Source of the DNA: Gammaproteobacteria bacterium
Lineage (GTDB): Bacteria > Pseudomonadota > Gammaproteobacteria > SZUA-229
DNA length: 6,904 nt
Assembly: GCA_013138755.1 (NCBI GenBank)
Contig: WTCC01000266.1
Coordinates: forward strand, 1 to 6,904
Direction of reading: 5' to 3'
The notes under the pieces are model-generated. The model made no database searches. It had not been told where the DNA came from and worked only from the letters and a program-made list of their open reading frames with translations. Positions 5,124 to 6,904 of the stretch are shown here, piece by piece. How positions within the stretch are numbered: the first letter of the stretch is position 1; every line of letters starts with the position of its first letter. Both the position numbers and the translations under genes were made by a program.

Positions 5124-6533
5124 TTAGTCGTTTATTTTATGGAGTTTTGCAAAATCAATAAATCGTTTTGTCCAGGGGTTGTTCTTCGTATTGCGTTGAT
5201 GAGTGTAATTCGCCAACAAATTTTTATAAATATAACCGTCAGATCTTCCATCAATCCCTGTGCCACGTTTAACCTGAAAGGCAAATTTAACATTTTTACC
5301 AACAGATTTAAAACGTGAATAATGAAATTCATGAGCACAGATGGTATGGTCGTTTTTGATATTGGTCGCTGTACCTGGCCATGGACTGTTCTCAGTCTCT
5401 TTTAATTGGACATAACCGCGTCCCTGAGGCGTTTTTTCCATGACGATGTCAGCATCTATGCTGCCAACCATGTCTCTCACTTCAGTTTTTCCATCGCGCG
5501 TCCATTCTATGGATTTAGATAAATACATTAGACCGCCGCATTCGGCATATGTCGGCATGCCGTCTTCGATAGCATTTCTGATGGCTAGCCGCATACCTAC
5601 ATTGGCTTCTAATTGTTCCATGTGAGTTTCGGGGAAGCCGCCGCCGATGAACAGGGCGTCGATCTCTGGAAACTCGGTGTCTTTGCATGGGTCGATTTCG
5701 ATCAATTCCGCACCTGCATTTTGTAATGCCTGTAAGTCATCAGGGTAGTAAAAACCAAAAGCTGAACATCGGATTAAGCCGAGCTTTATAACGGCATTGT
5801 TTTTAGTTGTAGCAGGAATTTCAATGGTTTCTTCGTTGATTGATAAGGTTGGAGTGTCATCAGCTATGTTTATCACCGCATCAAGATCAACTTGTTCATT
5901 GATTGCGTTACCAAGAAGGTCGATTTTCTGTGTGCAAAAGGGGTCTTCATGACCAGGTACTAAACCAAGGTGTCGTTCTTCAATATCAAATCGTGGGTCA
6001 TTATGTATTGCGCCTAACACTGCAACGTCCGTGTAATGTTCTATGACGTTACGGAGCTTGCTCTCATGGCGTGAGCCACCAAGTCGATTAAGAATGACGC
6101 CTTTGATAGAAACATTTTTATCAAAAGCTTGATAACCTAATATTAGAGGTGCGATGCCACGAGTCATGCCTCTAGCGTTTAACACGAGTATTACAGGGGT
6201 TTGCGTTAGTGTGGCTAGTGCCGCATTACTGTTGCTGCCATCGAGATCCAATCCATCATAGAGACCTTTGTTACCTTCGATTAGTGTGATGTCTGCATCT
6301 TTTGATTTGTTTAGCATTAATGACAGAATCTCTTCACGTTCCATGGTGTAGAAATCGAGATTATAGCAATCACGTCCACTGGCCTGTGCTAACCAGTAAG
6401 GGTCAATGTAGTCAGGTCCTTTTTTAAAGCTCTGTACAGCCAGTTCACGTTGTTTTAAAGCTGCACACAGACCAATACTGACGGTGGTCTTGCCAGATGA
6501 TTTGTGCGCAGCGGAGATGAAGATGCGAGACAT
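5124..6533 (-). CDS. dsrN: DsrN: glutamine-dependent siroheme amidase (CobB/CbiA family)
   Basis: ATP- and glutamine-dependent amidase of 469 residues, related to cobyrinic acid a,c-diamide synthase. In dsr operons it is thought to make the siroheme amide used by DsrAB sulfite reductase. The N-terminal half is a P-loop (dethiobiotin-synthetase-like) domain with SAAHKSSGKTT (7-17), KGPDYIDPYW (38-47) and IEGNKGLYDG (85-94). The linker motif RCSAFGFYYPDDL (255-267) is typical of CobB. The C-terminal class I glutamine amidotransferase domain has FIGGGFPE (295-302), nucleophile Cys332 in YAECGGLMYL and the catalytic HEFHYS (401-406). ATG 6531-6533 is the first start after an in-frame TGA, with GCC GCC GCC ATC between them and no Shine-Dalgarno. 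It lies between dsrP and dsrR, which decides for DsrN over a cobalamin enzyme; no other cobalamin gene is present. Confidence 0.93.
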   Translation of the reverse strand: MSRIFISAAHKSSGKTTVSIGLCAALKQRELAVQSFKKGPDYIDPYWLAQASGRDCYNLDFYTMEREEILSLMLNKSKDADITLIEGNKGLYDGLDLDGSNSNAALATLTQTPVILVLNARGMTRGIAPLILGYQAFDKNVSIKGVILNRLGGSRHESKLRNVIEHYTDVAVLGAIHNDPRFDIEERHLGLVPGHEDPFCTQKIDLLGNAINEQVDLDAVINIADDTPTLSINEETIEIPATTKNNAVIKLGLIRCSAFGFYYPDDLQALQNAGAELIEIDPCKDTEFPEIDALFIGGGFPETHMEQLEANVGMRLAIRNAIEDGMPTYAECGGLMYLSKSIEWTRDGKTEVRDMVGSIDADIVMEKTPQGRGYVQLKETENSPWPGTATNIKNDHTICAHEFHYSRFKSVGKNVKFAFQVKRGTGIDGRSDGYIYKNLLANYTHQRNTKNNPWTKRFIDFAKLHKIND

Positions 6534-6549
6534 GATGGCGGCGGCTCAA

Positions 6550-6689
6550 ATGAAAAATGAAAAATGAAAAGTGAAAAATGAAAAGCTGAAAAGCAAAAAA
6601 CTAGAAGCTACAAAAGAGCATTCTAGTTTTTTAGTGTGTGATGTTGCTTCCCATTTTTCACTTTTCACTTTTCATTTTTCACTTTTCAT
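6550..6689. repeat. Inverted arrays of five heptamers (RTGAAAA / TTTTCAY) between dsrP and dsrN
   Basis: Five head-to-tail heptamers of the form RTGAAAA fill 6550-6584, and five reverse-complement units TTTTCAY fill 6655-6689. Paired unit by unit, 33 of 35 positions are complementary on the plus strand, with two A-C mismatches. On the minus (operon) strand the same two positions become G-U, so the dsr transcript can form an unbroken 35-bp stem. A second 12-bp stem lies inside (6595-6632). Degenerate sixth units (6585-6592 and 6648-6654) suggest the arrays were once longer. The structure occupies most of the 171-nt dsrP-dsrN spacer. It could stabilise or separate mRNA segments, lower dsrN expression, or be a dispersed repeat. 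The repeats are certain; the function is inferred. Confidence 0.85.
6595..6632 (-). terminator. Inner hairpin with flanking T-runs, possible attenuator in the dsrP-dsrN spacer
   Basis: AAAAAACTAGAA (6595-6606) and TTCTAGTTTTTT (6621-6632) are perfect reverse complements around a 14-nt loop. Read in the operon direction, the stem ends in six Ts, as intrinsic terminators do. However, the stem core (CTAGAA) has only two G-C pairs, and the Ts are themselves part of the stem. It may be a weak, leaky terminator or merely the tip of the larger structure. Full termination is unlikely, since dsrN and dsrR would then need a promoter that I do not see. Confidence 0.3.
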
Positions 6690-6704
6690 TGCCAATGCGG
6701 AGCG

Positions 6705-6904
6705 TTATTTGGCAGAGTGTGGGTCAGCAACTGAGTCTGCTAGTGAAGCTGGCAGGAAGCGTAAGACCTTAAGAGCGAATACGACGATGAATAGTGCCAT
6801 TGCTATGCCGCCTAAGCCTAAAAGAATCTCAGGTAGGCTAGGTGTGTAGCTGTTAATGGCGCCATCGTAGAAAGAGCTTGTTACTTCGTAACCAGGGAAT
6901 ATTT
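6705..6904 (-). CDS. dsrP: DsrP, C-terminal 65 residues (gene continues past the right edge)
   Basis: An open frame enters from the right edge (first complete codon at 6900-6902) and ends at TAA 6705-6707. It reads FPGYEVTSSFYDGAINSYTP, then a single hydrophobic membrane segment (about LPEILLGLGGIAMALFIVVF, then ALKVL), then a polar tail FLPASLADSVADPHSAK. This matches my recollection of the C-terminus of DsrP, the NrfD-like polytopic quinone-interacting subunit of the DsrMKJOP membrane complex that links cytoplasmic sulfur oxidation to the electron-transport chain. The downstream order dsrN-dsrR agrees with the Allochromatium dsr operon. Only the last of the expected ten or so helices is visible, so functional residues cannot be judged. 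Confidence 0.85.
   Translation of the reverse strand, partial: IFPGYEVTSSFYDGAINSYTPSLPEILLGLGGIAMALFIVVFALKVLRFLPASLADSVADPHSAK

Noticed and set aside
5132..5338. 68-codon minus-strand frame inside dsrN
   Set aside because: It lies fully within dsrN in another frame, which encodes the conserved amidotransferase domain end.
5124..6533. Calling the amidase CobB/CbiA of cobalamin synthesis
   Set aside because: The family is right, but the position between dsrP and dsrR and the absence of cobalamin genes favour DsrN.
6571..6849. 92-codon plus-strand open frame across the heptamer arrays
   Set aside because: Its sequence is the translation of the repeats and of the antisense of dsrP (low complexity Phe/Ser/Leu); no domain is visible.

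Overview
This window carries the 3' end of a reverse (oxidative) dissimilatory sulfite reductase (dsr) operon, joined to housekeeping and central-carbon genes. The right half reads on the minus strand as the last 65 codons of dsrP, then dsrN (siroheme amidase) and dsrR (a cysteine-free A-type-carrier-like protein). A GAF-domain histidine kinase, a NarL-type response regulator and a single-domain rhodanese follow with gaps of 5 to 47 nt after dsrN. The order dsrP-dsrN-dsrR is the order known from sulfur-storing, sulfur-oxidising Gammaproteobacteria such as Allochromatium. The moderate, rather A+T-rich base composition is unlike high-GC Chromatiaceae. A free-living or symbiotic gammaproteobacterial sulfur oxidiser is the best guess; a genus cannot be named from this sequence.

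Layout, left to right: (1) 1-721, minus: the N-terminal 240 residues of a pyrophosphate-dependent 6-phosphofructokinase, running off the left edge. (2) 749-1104, minus: a small unidentified gene just upstream of it, broken by one apparent -1 frameshift. (3) 1214-1693, minus: a SlyD-like FKBP peptidyl-prolyl isomerase. (4) 1694-1846: a divergent promoter region. (5) 1847-2167, plus: a LexA/S24-like fold protein, the only plus-strand gene. (6) 2168-2406: non-coding DNA between convergent genes, holding a 158-bp element with perfect 26-bp inverted ends and nested hairpins. (7) 2407-4772, minus: rhodanese, response regulator and histidine kinase. (8) 4807-6533, minus: dsrR and dsrN. (9) 6534-6704: a 171-bp intra-operon spacer dominated by two inverted arrays of five heptamers. 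(10) 6705-6904, minus: the dsrP C-terminus.

How the genes fit together: DsrP is a membrane subunit of the sulfur-oxidation electron-transfer complex. DsrN amidates siroheme for the DsrAB sulfite reductase. DsrR is needed for proper dsr expression or assembly in Allochromatium. The kinase/regulator pair sits where dsrS lies in Allochromatium and is a positional candidate for a sulfur- or redox-responsive regulator, and the rhodanese is a candidate sulfane-sulfur handler. The PPi-phosphofructokinase fits the PPi-linked Calvin cycle proposed for several sulfur-oxidising and methanotrophic Gammaproteobacteria. Least explained are the two structured non-coding segments (2215-2372 and 6550-6689), the frameshifted gene and the unassigned two-component system.
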